Assembly (NCBI RefSeq): GCF_004770905.1
Contig: NZ_RQHT01000014.1
Location: forward strand, 1,560,001-1,624,000
Direction of reading: 5' to 3'
Length of the DNA stretch: 64,000 bases
Source of the DNA: Leptospira bandrabouensis
GTDB taxonomy: Bacteria > Spirochaetota > Leptospiria > Leptospirales > Leptospiraceae
Shown: one piece after another, positions 9,432-17,717 of the stretch
Position numbering within the stretch: position 1 is the first letter of the stretch
Layout: each line of letters begins with the position of its first letter
Notes under the pieces: generated by a model
What the model saw: the letters and a program-made list of their open reading frames with translations, nothing else
Databases searched by the model: none
Told to the model about the DNA's origin: nothing
Made by a program: the position numbers and the translations under genes

Positions 9432-9525
9432 TTAAAAATGAAAGTTTTTCTGATTAAGTTTTTTGAATGACATTAGCACCTAACATAATTCAGAAAAACA
9501 TTCGATTTTGCCTTTATGGATTCAT

Positions 9526-9912
9526 TTACTTTTTAGAATTTTGCTTTAGGAGGTAAGACACAAAGATGATGACGAGTACAGAATCAAAGACGAGAGCAAT
9601 TCCCGATTTTGTAAGATAAGATTGTCCATAAATTAAATTGAGTAATACAAATGTTGTTTTGCTTATGGAGGAAACAAAAAGGATTAAGTTACGATTTGGT
9701 TCGTTGTAGGCACCATACACAAGCATCCCACCTGTCAATGCAATCAAAGCCCCCCAGTTACGCACAATTATATTGGCCAAATCGCCATTCAATGTATCTC
9801 CAAAAGTCAACGTGAGCCCGAGTGTTGGGTGTAATGTAGATAGAATCATGGAAAAGGTGATGATACCGGAGCCAAACATAATCCATTTGATATTGGAAAA
9901 AATAAAATTCAT
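9526..9912 (-). CDS. Small four-helix membrane protein (DUF4345-like)
   Basis: 128 residues with four hydrophobic segments. I chose ATG 9912 (MNFIFSNIKW) because GAGGT precedes it by eight bases; the frame is open up to 10062, but the extra 50 residues are hydrophilic and have no good start. The arrangement and the WGALIALTGGMLVYGA segment recall the DUF4345 group of small inner-membrane proteins; I am not sure of that family. Inverted segments GTTTTTCTGA (9444) and TCAGAAAAAC (9490) lie between its 3' end and the convergent GH1 gene and may help termination. Confidence 0.7.
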   Translation of the reverse strand: MNFIFSNIKWIMFGSGIITFSMILSTLHPTLGLTLTFGDTLNGDLANIIVRNWGALIALTGGMLVYGAYNEPNRNLILFVSSISKTTFVLLNLIYGQSYLTKSGIALVFDSVLVIIFVSYLLKQNSKK

Positions 9913-10096
9913 TTTAAATACCTCGGGGCTAAAAGGAACAGAAACCAGCGGAAATGCGAGAATTTTATTTTTCACTTTGCGCTTTTTATTTCCATCTAAC
10001 AGTCCGAAGTATTTACTTTTGAAATAGAAACCATTTCGTTCTTTTTTAAGACTAAACACCACAAGTATCTTGTGATGTTTGTTATAATAAAACTTC

Positions 10097-10669
10097 CTAG
10101 AGTCCTTTTGTACAGCGTGCTCGAAAAGAAATGGTATTCGTAGGAGGGTTCACTGCTCCTGCGATTTTATCAACAGAACATTTTTTTACCTGTATGTCAT
10201 AGGTTGTGGAACTATTTTCAATTACCTTGGCTTCACATAGGACTGCAGGATCATAACCACCACCTCCTGGCATATCAATATTAAATATAAAGCTTGGTCC
10301 TTGTGGAGTAAGAAATACATTTTTCGCAGTGAAATCAACCTTGTGTAGATAAAAAAGTGGCAATGTTTGGTCATTACCTGGCACCATAATATTATCTTGA
10401 CCATTCATATTCAAATCACCTCGGCAAACACTAAGTGCTTTTGTATATTTAGTTTCTCCAACTGTGATGTCGACTGTATTGATTGCAGGTTCTGGTAAAT
10501 TTTCATCTGTTGGCAAAGTTTGACTTAATAAGATTAAAGAAAGAAAATCTTTCGAATCATCTACTTTATCATTTTTGCTGCATTGCAGAAATACTAAGAG
10601 CAATAACGAAATAACGGTTGTTGTAAACTTTGATTTAAATTTATTTTTCAATGTAGATTGTTTAGACAA
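10097..10669 (-). CDS. Putative lipoprotein of unknown function
   Basis: 190 residues with a basic N-terminus, a hydrophobic helix and a lipobox ending LVFLQC (Cys about residue 30), so probably a lipidated membrane protein. The mature part begins with an acidic linker, then a beta-rich domain with four further cysteines (LSVCRG, AVLCEAK, VKKCSVD, RARCTKG), which could form two disulfides. The start is TTG at 10669; AGGAGG lies eight bases upstream, which settles it. I do not recognise the family beyond its resemblance to leptospiral lipoproteins. Confidence 0.8.
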   Translation of the reverse strand: MSKQSTLKNKFKSKFTTTVISLLLLVFLQCSKNDKVDDSKDFLSLILLSQTLPTDENLPEPAINTVDITVGETKYTKALSVCRGDLNMNGQDNIMVPGNDQTLPLFYLHKVDFTAKNVFLTPQGPSFIFNIDMPGGGGYDPAVLCEAKVIENSSTTYDIQVKKCSVDKIAGAVNPPTNTISFRARCTKGL

Positions 10670-10971
10670 TTGGTTTTCCTCCTGAGAGAATTACGTCACT
10701 CAGATTAAATAAGATAATTTAATCATACATGGGTAAAAAAAAATGTCGTCCGGGGACGGGATTCAGGAGAAGAAAATTTATTATTATATGTTTATAAGGT
10801 AGGCTTTATGTTTGTCATTTGATTCGCTACGATTTTTTAATGATAGTGGATATAGTTAATCAGTTGTTTTATCAAATTTGTTATTTAGTATTATGGAGAA
10901 CTAAATTACATACATTTTCTATCTGTATGATTAGGTATATTCCAGTTAATGAATTATATTCTAAAATTCAT
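10670..10971. other. AT-rich intergenic region, about 300 bp
   Basis: It holds the AGGAGG ribosome binding site of the lipoprotein gene at its left edge and otherwise very AT-rich sequence. A 60-codon frame on the plus strand (10819-11001) has no ribosome binding site and a biased hydrophobic composition, and I do not regard it as a gene. No repeat or RNA was recognised. Confidence 0.5.
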
Positions 10972-11895
10972 TTAATGTTTTTTGTTACGATTTTTGTTTA
11001 GATAAACAACAATTTCATCTGATTCTGAATGATCATAGTATGTTCTGATGAAATCAAAAATGGATTGGCCATCCTTATCTTTCGAATTTATATCGGCACC
11101 ATTTTCTACTAATAATTTTACTAAATCTAAATTGAGAGTATGAGATTCTATAAGTATACGAATGATGGACTTACCGGAACGATCTTTTGCGTTTACGTCG
11201 GCTCCTTTCTTTATCATGTAACGTATAATGTCTAAATTTGGTTCTTCTTTTATAGTCAAGTACATCAAAGGCGAATATTGATTTTTATCTTTTGCGTTGA
11301 TATCCACTCCTTTGTCTACGAACAACTGAAGTATCTTGAAGTTAACCTGTTTGCGATTGCAAACAATGGTTAAGGCCGTACTATTGCCATTCGAATTTTG
11401 TAAATTTAAATTATGGTCTATCATGAGTTTAATTAGGTCGTATTGGTTGTTAACAATTGCGCCTTGTACCACAGGTCTTCCGAAGTAATTCACAACATTA
11501 ACATCCGCATGATTCTCTATCAAAAAACGCGCTATATTGATTCGATTATTATCTAATGCGTAAAATAATGCGGTTTCCCCATTTTTATCCCGCTCTTCTA
11601 AATTTACACCCGTTGAAACCAGATTTTTGATTTTTTCCTTATCAGAACGAATTACTGCTTTGTGCAATTCGGGTAGACTTTGGAATTCAAGGTGGTCGTC
11701 GACTTTGTTACCAATACTTTGGTAACCTTTCTTAACTGCGTCGATGACGAGAACAGGAGAAAGGATGATATAATGATACCACTCTAATTTAACCATATCT
11801 TTGTTTTGGCTAAAAATTGAATTAGGAATAATGCAGAAGAGTAGTATTCCTAATCCGAATCGAAAACTTTTAAATGGTAGCAGTTTTGAAAACAT
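10972..11895 (-). CDS. Exported ankyrin-repeat protein
   Basis: About 307 residues. After a signal-like hydrophobic helix (FGLGILLFCIIPNSIFSQ) come about six ankyrin repeats, seen as recurring units such as KNGETALFYALDNNRINIARF, KDKNQYSPLMYLT and KDRSGKSIIRILIES, each followed by GADVNAKD or GVDINAKD turns. Ankyrin repeats are protein-binding scaffolds; the periplasmic partner is unknown. ATG 11895 lies eight bases after the stop of the upstream DUF3592 gene; an earlier start at 11946 would overlap that gene. The close spacing suggests one transcript with it. Confidence 0.85.
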   Translation of the reverse strand: MFSKLLPFKSFRFGLGILLFCIIPNSIFSQNKDMVKLEWYHYIILSPVLVIDAVKKGYQSIGNKVDDHLEFQSLPELHKAVIRSDKEKIKNLVSTGVNLEERDKNGETALFYALDNNRINIARFLIENHADVNVVNYFGRPVVQGAIVNNQYDLIKLMIDHNLNLQNSNGNSTALTIVCNRKQVNFKILQLFVDKGVDINAKDKNQYSPLMYLTIKEEPNLDIIRYMIKKGADVNAKDRSGKSIIRILIESHTLNLDLVKLLVENGADINSKDKDGQSIFDFIRTYYDHSESDEIVVYLNKNRNKKH

Positions 11896-11902
11896 TGAAC
11901 TT

Positions 11903-12400
11903 TTAAAATTGATCAAAGTGAGTTTGTGGATTGAATAAGTTCGCAATTTTATCTTTTATTTTCGAAAAAATTTTGCCGAAGAAAGTTCCTACTAAAAATA
12001 ATCCTATGCTGATGAGTATATTTCTCAAAGGCTCATACCATAATTCATAAAAGGAATCAATAATAGCATAATCAGGTTGGTATTCAGAAAGATATAAGGG
12101 AACTGATTGTCCGATCTTGTATTGATTGCCAACTTCGCCTATAATTTTGCCATGAATTTCATAAGTTTCTCCATTCAATTGGTATTTGATAATTGGTTTT
12201 AGGATGTAGTGCGTTGTCCCATAACGTTTGTTACCTGTTCTTGTAGAATAATCTGTTTCTTGATAAGAAGATACAACTTTACCAAAGATTTTGGTCCCAG
12301 ATCGAATGGTAATGATTTTACCTAAACTTGCATAAATCGAAGTAAAGAAGAGGTACAGTGCAAATAATTGTAATATGCGCGAGAGGATTCTAATTTTCAT
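11903..12400 (-). CDS. DUF3592 domain membrane protein
   Basis: 165 residues: an N-terminal hydrophobic helix (about 10-28), an extracytoplasmic beta-rich domain containing ILKPIIKYQLNGETY and GQSVPLYLSEYQPDYAIID, and a second helix near 127-147. This helix-sandwich-helix plan, with a Y..NG..Y segment and a V.LY.P-like turn, is typical of DUF3592. Function is unknown. It precedes the ankyrin-repeat gene on the same strand and is divergent from the DsbA-like lipoprotein gene. Confidence 0.75.
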   Translation of the reverse strand: MKIRILSRILQLFALYLFFTSIYASLGKIITIRSGTKIFGKVVSSYQETDYSTRTGNKRYGTTHYILKPIIKYQLNGETYEIHGKIIGEVGNQYKIGQSVPLYLSEYQPDYAIIDSFYELWYEPLRNILISIGLFLVGTFFGKIFSKIKDKIANLFNPQTHFDQF

Positions 12401-12473
12401 TCAAGAGACTCATCAAAATGGAAACAATTTCCGCTTTCAATCAAAAAAAACAATTTTGATCATACAAAAATAC

Positions 12474-13418
12474 TTGAGACTATTTGCTACAGATCGTAGG
12501 ATTTCGAACGTGCCCCTAGTCATTTTATTTTTCTTTATTTTTTCTTGTTCTGAGCCTATATCGGAAAATCGGTATCAACCAGAATCCTTACCTTCTGAGG
12601 AATCAATCAAGGAAACACTTTCATCAGAAATTTATATGAACCGATTAAATGAGAAAGCGAAGAACCTTGGATTTACATTACAAGAGTGGAAGGAAACTGA
12701 GAAAAAACTTGTTTCCGAATTAGACATCAATCATTACTGGAGTTCAGAAAAAAAACAGTTACGAAGTTCGTTACATGATACAGATGCAGTTGATCGATTG
12801 CGCGAAATGATTCGCATACGTATTGTTTGGAGTCGTATCTTTCAAAAATCTAATATAAGTATAAAACAAAAACCTTTTGACCAATCAAAGCCAAGTTTAC
12901 TATCAAAAATAAATAGTAAGTCCTCACCTCAATTTGGCCAACCCAATTCGAAATGGGTGATCATTGAATGGAGTGATTATTTATGTGGCTTTTGCAAGGA
13001 AACTTTTCCCCATACAAAAAATATACTTTCGAAATACAAAAATCAGATTTGGTATATCCATAAAGATTTTCCATTGGATGGTGAATCAAACCAAAGTTTA
13101 GCACCACTCATTGTGTCACGTTGTTTGTGGGATAGAGACCCAGCTCATTTTTCAGATCATATGCAAAAACTGTATGTTCATGCGAAAACAATGATCAAAT
13201 CAGAAGATCCGATACCTAACCAATCTAGTGTTTGGTCTGAATGTGATTCACAAAGTGTAAGAAAAAAATACCTAGACTTAGTAAAAAAGGATTGGGAAGA
13301 AGCAAAAAAACTTGGAGTCACTGCAATCCCTACATTCTGGGTGAATGGTCGTTGGATCGTTGGTGCGCTGAATGCTGAATCTTGGGAAAGAGTATTGAAA
13401 GATACAAGAAGTCCTTAA
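12474..13418 (+). CDS. DsbA-like thioredoxin-fold lipoprotein
   Basis: The C-terminal domain (last about 160 residues) is DsbA/thioredoxin-like: beta strand WVIIEWSDYLCGFC with a CxxC active site (CGFC), HKDFPLDGES, and the cis-Pro loop VTAIPTFWVNGRWIVGA. The N-terminus has a hydrophobic segment ending FFFIFSC, a spirochaetal lipobox, so it is probably anchored on the periplasmic side, where it would act as a thiol-disulfide oxidoreductase. Start is uncertain: TTG 12474 gives a basic n-region before the hydrophobic core; GTG 12510 has AGGA upstream but no basic residues; ATG 12375 would overlap the divergent gene. It leads a run of lipoprotein genes. Confidence 0.87.
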   Translation: MRLFATDRRISNVPLVILFFFIFSCSEPISENRYQPESLPSEESIKETLSSEIYMNRLNEKAKNLGFTLQEWKETEKKLVSELDINHYWSSEKKQLRSSLHDTDAVDRLREMIRIRIVWSRIFQKSNISIKQKPFDQSKPSLLSKINSKSSPQFGQPNSKWVIIEWSDYLCGFCKETFPHTKNILSKYKNQIWYIHKDFPLDGESNQSLAPLIVSRCLWDRDPAHFSDHMQKLYVHAKTMIKSEDPIPNQSSVWSECDSQSVRKKYLDLVKKDWEEAKKLGVTAIPTFWVNGRWIVGALNAESWERVLKDTRSP

Positions 13419-13479
13419 AAATTTCTTGCCTTCCTGGTTTAATGCGTTCTCCTTGATCCACATTTTGTAAGGACAGATT

Positions 13480-14949
13480 ATGAAACTTAAATCAGCCTTG
13501 TTTCCCTTTTTTATCTTACTAGTTCTATTAACATTGAATTGTGGCAAAAAACTCCACTTTTCAATGGTTACCTCCACATCAATGGACAATGGTCTCCCCT
13601 TTCTTGTGTTAGGTGGAAAAGAGTGGAAAGCAGAACCGGGAGCTGAATTTGTAAAACTGCATTTCTACGCGGACATTCCGTTCGCTTTATCTAAAGTTTC
13701 TATTGAATCTTGTTCTGGTAAGTTCAAAGATCGGATTGCTGCATACGTAAATTTTGATGAAGTTTATGCAAGCACCGATGTGCAAAATTCGAATTCGGAA
13801 GTGATTTTTGATCCGGTGGTTCAAGCAAGATCAGTTACTTTAAATTTCCAAAGAAATCAAAATATTTGTATTAAATCCGTTAAATTTTTTGATGAAAAGA
13901 AAAGTGCTTATAGGACATACACTCCAGAAATCGTTTCAGGAACTGTAACAGCTTCGGAAACTGCTTCCCCTGAACCTACATACTCAGTAATGAATCTTTT
14001 CGATTCAAAATATGAAAATGGATATTCTTCCGTGAAAGGTGGTGTGGGTGTTACATTTAACTTTGATTTTTCGGAAAAGAAAAAAATATCAGTTTTGAAA
14101 ATTTGGAATGGTTACCAACGTTCCGATGTCCATTGTATTAAAAACGGACGTGTAAAATCTCTACTTTTAACTGGTGATGATGGATATTCAGCAAAAGTAG
14201 AATTAGAAGATGTAATGGGTAGTCAAGACATCCAACTGCCAACACCTTTCAAAGGAAAAAAGTTAACTATAAAAGTGGACGAAATTTATCCTGGGTTAAC
14301 AGAAAAGGGAATCGTCTTATCTGAGTTAAGGTTTGGTGATGATGGCGAATGGTTTGCGATGGATACGCTTCCGAAATCAAAAGATACCGCTGCCAAAAAC
14401 TTTGATGCATTTGCAAAAGCATCTTTAAGAAAGGTGTTGAACAGAGGTTTGACGGGAAGAGAAGTGTCTGAAGCAATTGACGAAACCATATCCGATTTAC
14501 CAGTAGGTGCTGAAAATGAGCTATCGGTTGAAGAAAATTTAGATCCACCAACATCCTCAGATTGGACGATTCGTCTTCGTTCGGATGGAACTTTCTTTTT
14601 AGAAGGTTCTACAGCGCGTACAAACTACGATGCTGGTGAAGAAAGTTCCAATCGCTTTTATGGAATGGGAAATTATGAAATTAAAGACATTTCGCCAGGT
14701 AAAATTCAAATGCGAATCTTTGGTTTTTTACGAAAACAAACATTTACAAACTTTTTAGACTACGGTGGTGGAGATTGTAATGGCTGCGGTAGGGATTGTA
14801 ACCTTGTTAAAAATCCTGATCCAAATAATACAGAAAAAATATTCCAAGAGTTTGTTACCTTACAAATGCGGGGAAAACAATTTTACTTAACAAATGCTAA
14901 AAAAACAGAAAATTTGGATTTCTCCACTTTGGAACTTAATCTGGAATAA
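13480..14949 (+). CDS. Lipoprotein with NADase-type glycan-binding-like (discoidin-like) domain
   Basis: 489 residues with a lipoprotein signal (lipobox LLTLNC, Cys21) and strong start context. Residues about 165-285 contain MNLFDSKYENGYSS followed by a beta sandwich with KIWNGYQRS, the pattern of the NADase-type glycan-binding/discoidin-like module found in many leptospiral exported proteins; it is a carbohydrate- or ligand-binding fold, not an NADase. A cysteine cluster near residue 430 (GGGDCNGCGRDCN) is unusual and could bind metal or form disulfides. The next gene starts four bases after its stop. Confidence 0.75.
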   Translation: MKLKSALFPFFILLVLLTLNCGKKLHFSMVTSTSMDNGLPFLVLGGKEWKAEPGAEFVKLHFYADIPFALSKVSIESCSGKFKDRIAAYVNFDEVYASTDVQNSNSEVIFDPVVQARSVTLNFQRNQNICIKSVKFFDEKKSAYRTYTPEIVSGTVTASETASPEPTYSVMNLFDSKYENGYSSVKGGVGVTFNFDFSEKKKISVLKIWNGYQRSDVHCIKNGRVKSLLLTGDDGYSAKVELEDVMGSQDIQLPTPFKGKKLTIKVDEIYPGLTEKGIVLSELRFGDDGEWFAMDTLPKSKDTAAKNFDAFAKASLRKVLNRGLTGREVSEAIDETISDLPVGAENELSVEENLDPPTSSDWTIRLRSDGTFFLEGSTARTNYDAGEESSNRFYGMGNYEIKDISPGKIQMRIFGFLRKQTFTNFLDYGGGDCNGCGRDCNLVKNPDPNNTEKIFQEFVTLQMRGKQFYLTNAKKTENLDFSTLELNLE

Positions 14950-14953
14950 TCTA

Positions 14954-15571
14954 ATGAAAACTTATTTTTATCGAATATCGGTTGTTACTTGGTCTTTTGT
15001 ATTTTTTTTCACCTTTGCCTGTGGAGGAGAAGGCGAAAAAAAAGACCAATCTAGCTTGGAAACTGAAGTTTCTAGTCCGATAAAATCAAATAAAGTTTCC
15101 ATTCATATTCAATGGGAGACAACAACCTTCCCATTGAATATGGAAATCCGAGAGCCTAGTGGAGCACAGACACTGGCCCTATGGACAACGGGTTCGGTAA
15201 AAGAAGGGAAGTTGGCACCCTTTGGTGAATTGATACCAGACAATACAATCGTTCTCAAACCAGGTTCCAAAAAACAGTTTTTACTGGTGATGAAGAATCC
15301 AACAGATAAAGCGGTATATTTTTTTGCTGCACCTCATTCTGCCTTGCCTGTCGAACATAGTTTCGGATTTAAATTTAAATGTTTATGTGTTAACCATGCA
15401 TTTACTGTCCCTCCCCATGAAACTTGGTACCGTGTAGTGGAAATTCGGTTAGCACCTGATTATTTGGGGGATACATTGACTTTGACACACAATCTAATTG
15501 GAATTAGCCGTGAAAGAATGTTGCAGTTTGAAAAAAGTGCAGGAAGCTCTCTACCTAGCGAAATGGACTAA
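14954..15571 (+). CDS. Lipoprotein with Cox11/CtaG-like copper-chaperone layout
   Basis: 205 residues with a lipobox FTFACG (Cys about 23). The second half follows the Cox11 plan: a MKNPTDKAVYFF strand, a FKFKCLCVNHAF segment with a C-x-C pair where Cox11 has CFCF, then PPHETWYRVVEIRLAPDYLG and TLTLTHNLIG where Cox11 has its P-x-E, FxxDP and LTYTF segments. Cox11 delivers copper to CuB of cytochrome oxidase. Here the membrane helix is replaced by lipidation and no oxidase genes are adjacent, so the role is inferred only. Start at ATG 14954; an earlier in-frame ATG (14894) lies inside the preceding gene. Confidence 0.65.
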   Translation: MKTYFYRISVVTWSFVFFFTFACGGEGEKKDQSSLETEVSSPIKSNKVSIHIQWETTTFPLNMEIREPSGAQTLALWTTGSVKEGKLAPFGELIPDNTIVLKPGSKKQFLLVMKNPTDKAVYFFAAPHSALPVEHSFGFKFKCLCVNHAFTVPPHETWYRVVEIRLAPDYLGDTLTLTHNLIGISRERMLQFEKSAGSSLPSEMD

Positions 15572-15775
15572 GTTTTAAAAAATTTTGAAATTATGTAATT
15601 GTAAAGTTAACAATCATAAATACCAGATTCCATGCAATAAACAACTTAACATTTGTTTATTTTTTCCTACCTAATACAGGTTTTTTTTGTTACCGATTTT
15701 AAAACATTAAATGTTGGAATTTTCTTTACACTTTCAAGTTATTTTCCCCATATAACTTTATTAAGGAGAACAAAA

Positions 15776-16045
15776 ATGAAAAAAATATTCCTTTTAGGAA
15801 TTCTCGTTTTTCTGTCAAATTGTGTCACTGCAGGAAAGGTGGGTTACCTTGTTCCAGCTGAAAATGACTCGGCAGAATTATCGGACACGGTATTAGGGGA
15901 AAAATGTGCTACGATCATTATAGGTATTTATGATGATGTTTTTGCTAATGCGAAAGGAAGAGGAAACGTTAAAAACCAAAATGTTGGTTTACAATGGAAC
16001 GCTGAATTTGCATCTGCTTGTGCTCAAATGAGAAAGCTAAAATAA
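15776..16045 (+). CDS. TRL-like family small lipoprotein
   Basis: 89 residues with a lipoprotein signal (MKKIFLLGILVFLSNC, Cys16) and a strong AAGGAGA ribosome binding site. The mature part has the short TRL-like pattern, with GEKCATIIIGIYDDVFANAKGRG, and ends EFASACAQMRKLK. TRL-like proteins are small spirochaetal/proteobacterial lipoproteins of unknown role, originally noted near tRNA loci. A second small lipoprotein gene starts 22 bases downstream, probably in one transcript that ends at the hairpin at 16413. Confidence 0.75.
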   Translation: MKKIFLLGILVFLSNCVTAGKVGYLVPAENDSAELSDTVLGEKCATIIIGIYDDVFANAKGRGNVKNQNVGLQWNAEFASACAQMRKLK

Positions 16046-16067
16046 ATTGGTAAGGGAAAAAAAGAAT

Positions 16068-16403
16068 ATGAAATGGTTATCATTATTAGCAATTGCATTT
16101 GCTGTTAGTTGTTCTTATAAAGTAGGAAATTTTAAGGAAATTTCCTTAGAAGCACCAACAAATTTAGAAGTTGTAGGTACTGAACCTGTGGAAGGTAGAG
16201 AATGCGGATTTTCTGGTTTCTCTAATACTTGGTATAATCAAAGTATTGCAGAGGCAGCTCGTGATGCGTTGAGCAAAGCTCCTGGTGCTACAGGATTAAA
16301 AGACGTAACAATCACAGGGAAACACGGAATTTGGATATTTTTAAATTGTGTTTACGTAGAAGGAACACCTGTTGTTGAAAAATCGGCAGGAAAAAAGAAG
16401 TAA
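16068..16403 (+). CDS. Small TRL-like-associated lipoprotein
   Basis: 111 residues with a lipobox AFAVSC (Cys about 16). Mature part: an N-terminal extended region, ECGFSGFSNTWYNQSIAEAARDALSKAPGA, then VTITGKHGIWIFLNCVYVEG. The A-A-x-x-A-L helix followed by a hydrophobic strand ending in CVYVEG resembles small leptospiral lipoproteins often encoded in tandem with TRL-like genes. Function is unknown. I chose ATG 16068 because the signal peptide starts there. A terminator follows. Confidence 0.7.
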   Translation: MKWLSLLAIAFAVSCSYKVGNFKEISLEAPTNLEVVGTEPVEGRECGFSGFSNTWYNQSIAEAARDALSKAPGATGLKDVTITGKHGIWIFLNCVYVEGTPVVEKSAGKKK

Positions 16404-16412
16404 TTCGATTGA

Positions 16413-16440
16413 ATATAGGGGGTAATCTCCCCTATATTTT
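16413..16440 (+). terminator. Rho-independent terminator
   Basis: A nine-base stem ATATAGGGG/CCCCTATAT with a seven-base loop, followed by TTTTT, lies nine bases after the stop of the second small lipoprotein gene. Confidence 0.85.
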
Positions 16441-16495
16441 TCAATTGGTTTTGCAAATCGTAAGTTATTCCAAAAATAAATCGTTTCACTTCACT

Positions 16496-17689
16496 TCATT
16501 TTATGTTATTACAAAATATTAAAAAATCATCTAAACTCATTGGTTTTGCTATAAAATAACCTTGGCCTAAGTCGCAATTCATGTTTCTTAATTGATCCCA
16601 ATCGTATTTAGTTTCAACTCCTTCTGCGGTACACTTCATTTGAAGTTTACCTGCCATTTCAATACTAGAGTTAATCAGTACTTTTGATATTCCATTTGAA
16701 TTCATCTCTCGAACAAAAGATTGATCAATTTTTAATTCAGTAAAAGCAATGCGAGTGATCTGCTGCATACTAGAATAACCCGTTCCGTAATCATCGATAG
16801 AAAGCCCAAAACCTTTCATTCGAAGCCTAGCCAAATTTTCCAAGGCAGGTGCCATTTCTGTCATAGCAGCTGTTTCTGTAATTTCAAGTATAATGAATTT
16901 AGGGTCCACTTCCAAATTCTTTACAATTTGGATAATTTTATCTGCAAGTTTTATGTCTGCCAATGAAGATAAAGAAAGATTCACTGATATAGATATTTTA
17001 TGACCATGTGCATGTAAAAACTTACAAGCCTTAGTTGACAACTCTAACATGATAAATGTTAACGTGTCTATATTTTCTGATTTTTCTAATAAATCGATAA
17101 ATGCGTATGGTGAGATCACTCCATGTTGGGGATGAATCCAACGGGCAAGTGCTTCCGCTCCAATCAAACGGCCAGTCGCAAACTCAATTTTGGGTTGGAA
17201 AAAAGGAGTAAATTCTCCATTAGCCAATCCTTCTAAAATTTCATCTAAGTTATATTTTGATCCACTTGTAGAATCAAATACAGATTTTTTTTCGCGGGTT
17301 TTGTATTTGGCAAATAGTGGTTCCAATTGAACTGAAGTAACTGGTTTTTCAATGGCACCGAGTAAATAGTTTCCGTATGCTCCTGCCATTTTCTTAACAG
17401 ATTCAATCAAAGCTAAATCCAAAGCACTCATGATGATAGTGGCAATCGATGAATGTAGTTTTCCTACATGGCGTAAAAATTCCATACCATCCATTTCAGG
17501 CATATTTAGATCGCAAAGAATGATATCGATTGATCGAGATCCTTCTTCGTTTAATATTTTGAGTGCTTCAGTTCCGGTACTTGCTTCAATAATATTTGAT
17601 GCTCCTAAACTAACAAGGATATCTGTGATTACTTCTCTCTGAAAGTCATCGTCTTCAACAACTAGAAAAGTAATTTCATTTATATTCAT
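16496..17689 (-). CDS. REC-EAL protein, predicted c-di-GMP phosphodiesterase
   Basis: 397 residues. Residues about 5-125 form a receiver domain (VVEDDD acidic pair, acceptor Asp in LCDLNMPEMDG, Lys in IEKPV). Residues about 150-395 form an EAL domain with the catalytic set: EALARW, VNLS, EITETA, DDYGTGYSS, ELKIDQSF, AEGVET and GQGYF. All metal- and substrate-binding residues I know to be needed are present, so it should hydrolyse c-di-GMP under phosphorylation control. It lies 28 bases downstream of the hybrid kinase gene, which has a terminal HPt domain: a likely complete phosphorelay. Confidence 0.93.
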   Translation of the reverse strand: MNINEITFLVVEDDDFQREVITDILVSLGASNIIEASTGTEALKILNEEGSRSIDIILCDLNMPEMDGMEFLRHVGKLHSSIATIIMSALDLALIESVKKMAGAYGNYLLGAIEKPVTSVQLEPLFAKYKTREKKSVFDSTSGSKYNLDEILEGLANGEFTPFFQPKIEFATGRLIGAEALARWIHPQHGVISPYAFIDLLEKSENIDTLTFIMLELSTKACKFLHAHGHKISISVNLSLSSLADIKLADKIIQIVKNLEVDPKFIILEITETAAMTEMAPALENLARLRMKGFGLSIDDYGTGYSSMQQITRIAFTELKIDQSFVREMNSNGISKVLINSSIEMAGKLQMKCTAEGVETKYDWDQLRNMNCDLGQGYFIAKPMSLDDFLIFCNNIK

Positions 17690-17717
17690 TATTATTCCTT
17701 AAACCGTTCATGTTGTT

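Noticed and set aside
9444..9499. Long-loop inverted repeat between GH1 and the membrane protein gene
   Set aside because: The arms GTTTTTCTGA/TCAGAAAAAC pair, but the 36-base loop and A/T-rich arms make chance likely; mentioned only as possible terminator.
10819..11001. 60-codon plus-strand frame
   Set aside because: No ribosome binding site, very hydrophobic AT-driven composition, and overlap with the 3' end of the ankyrin gene.
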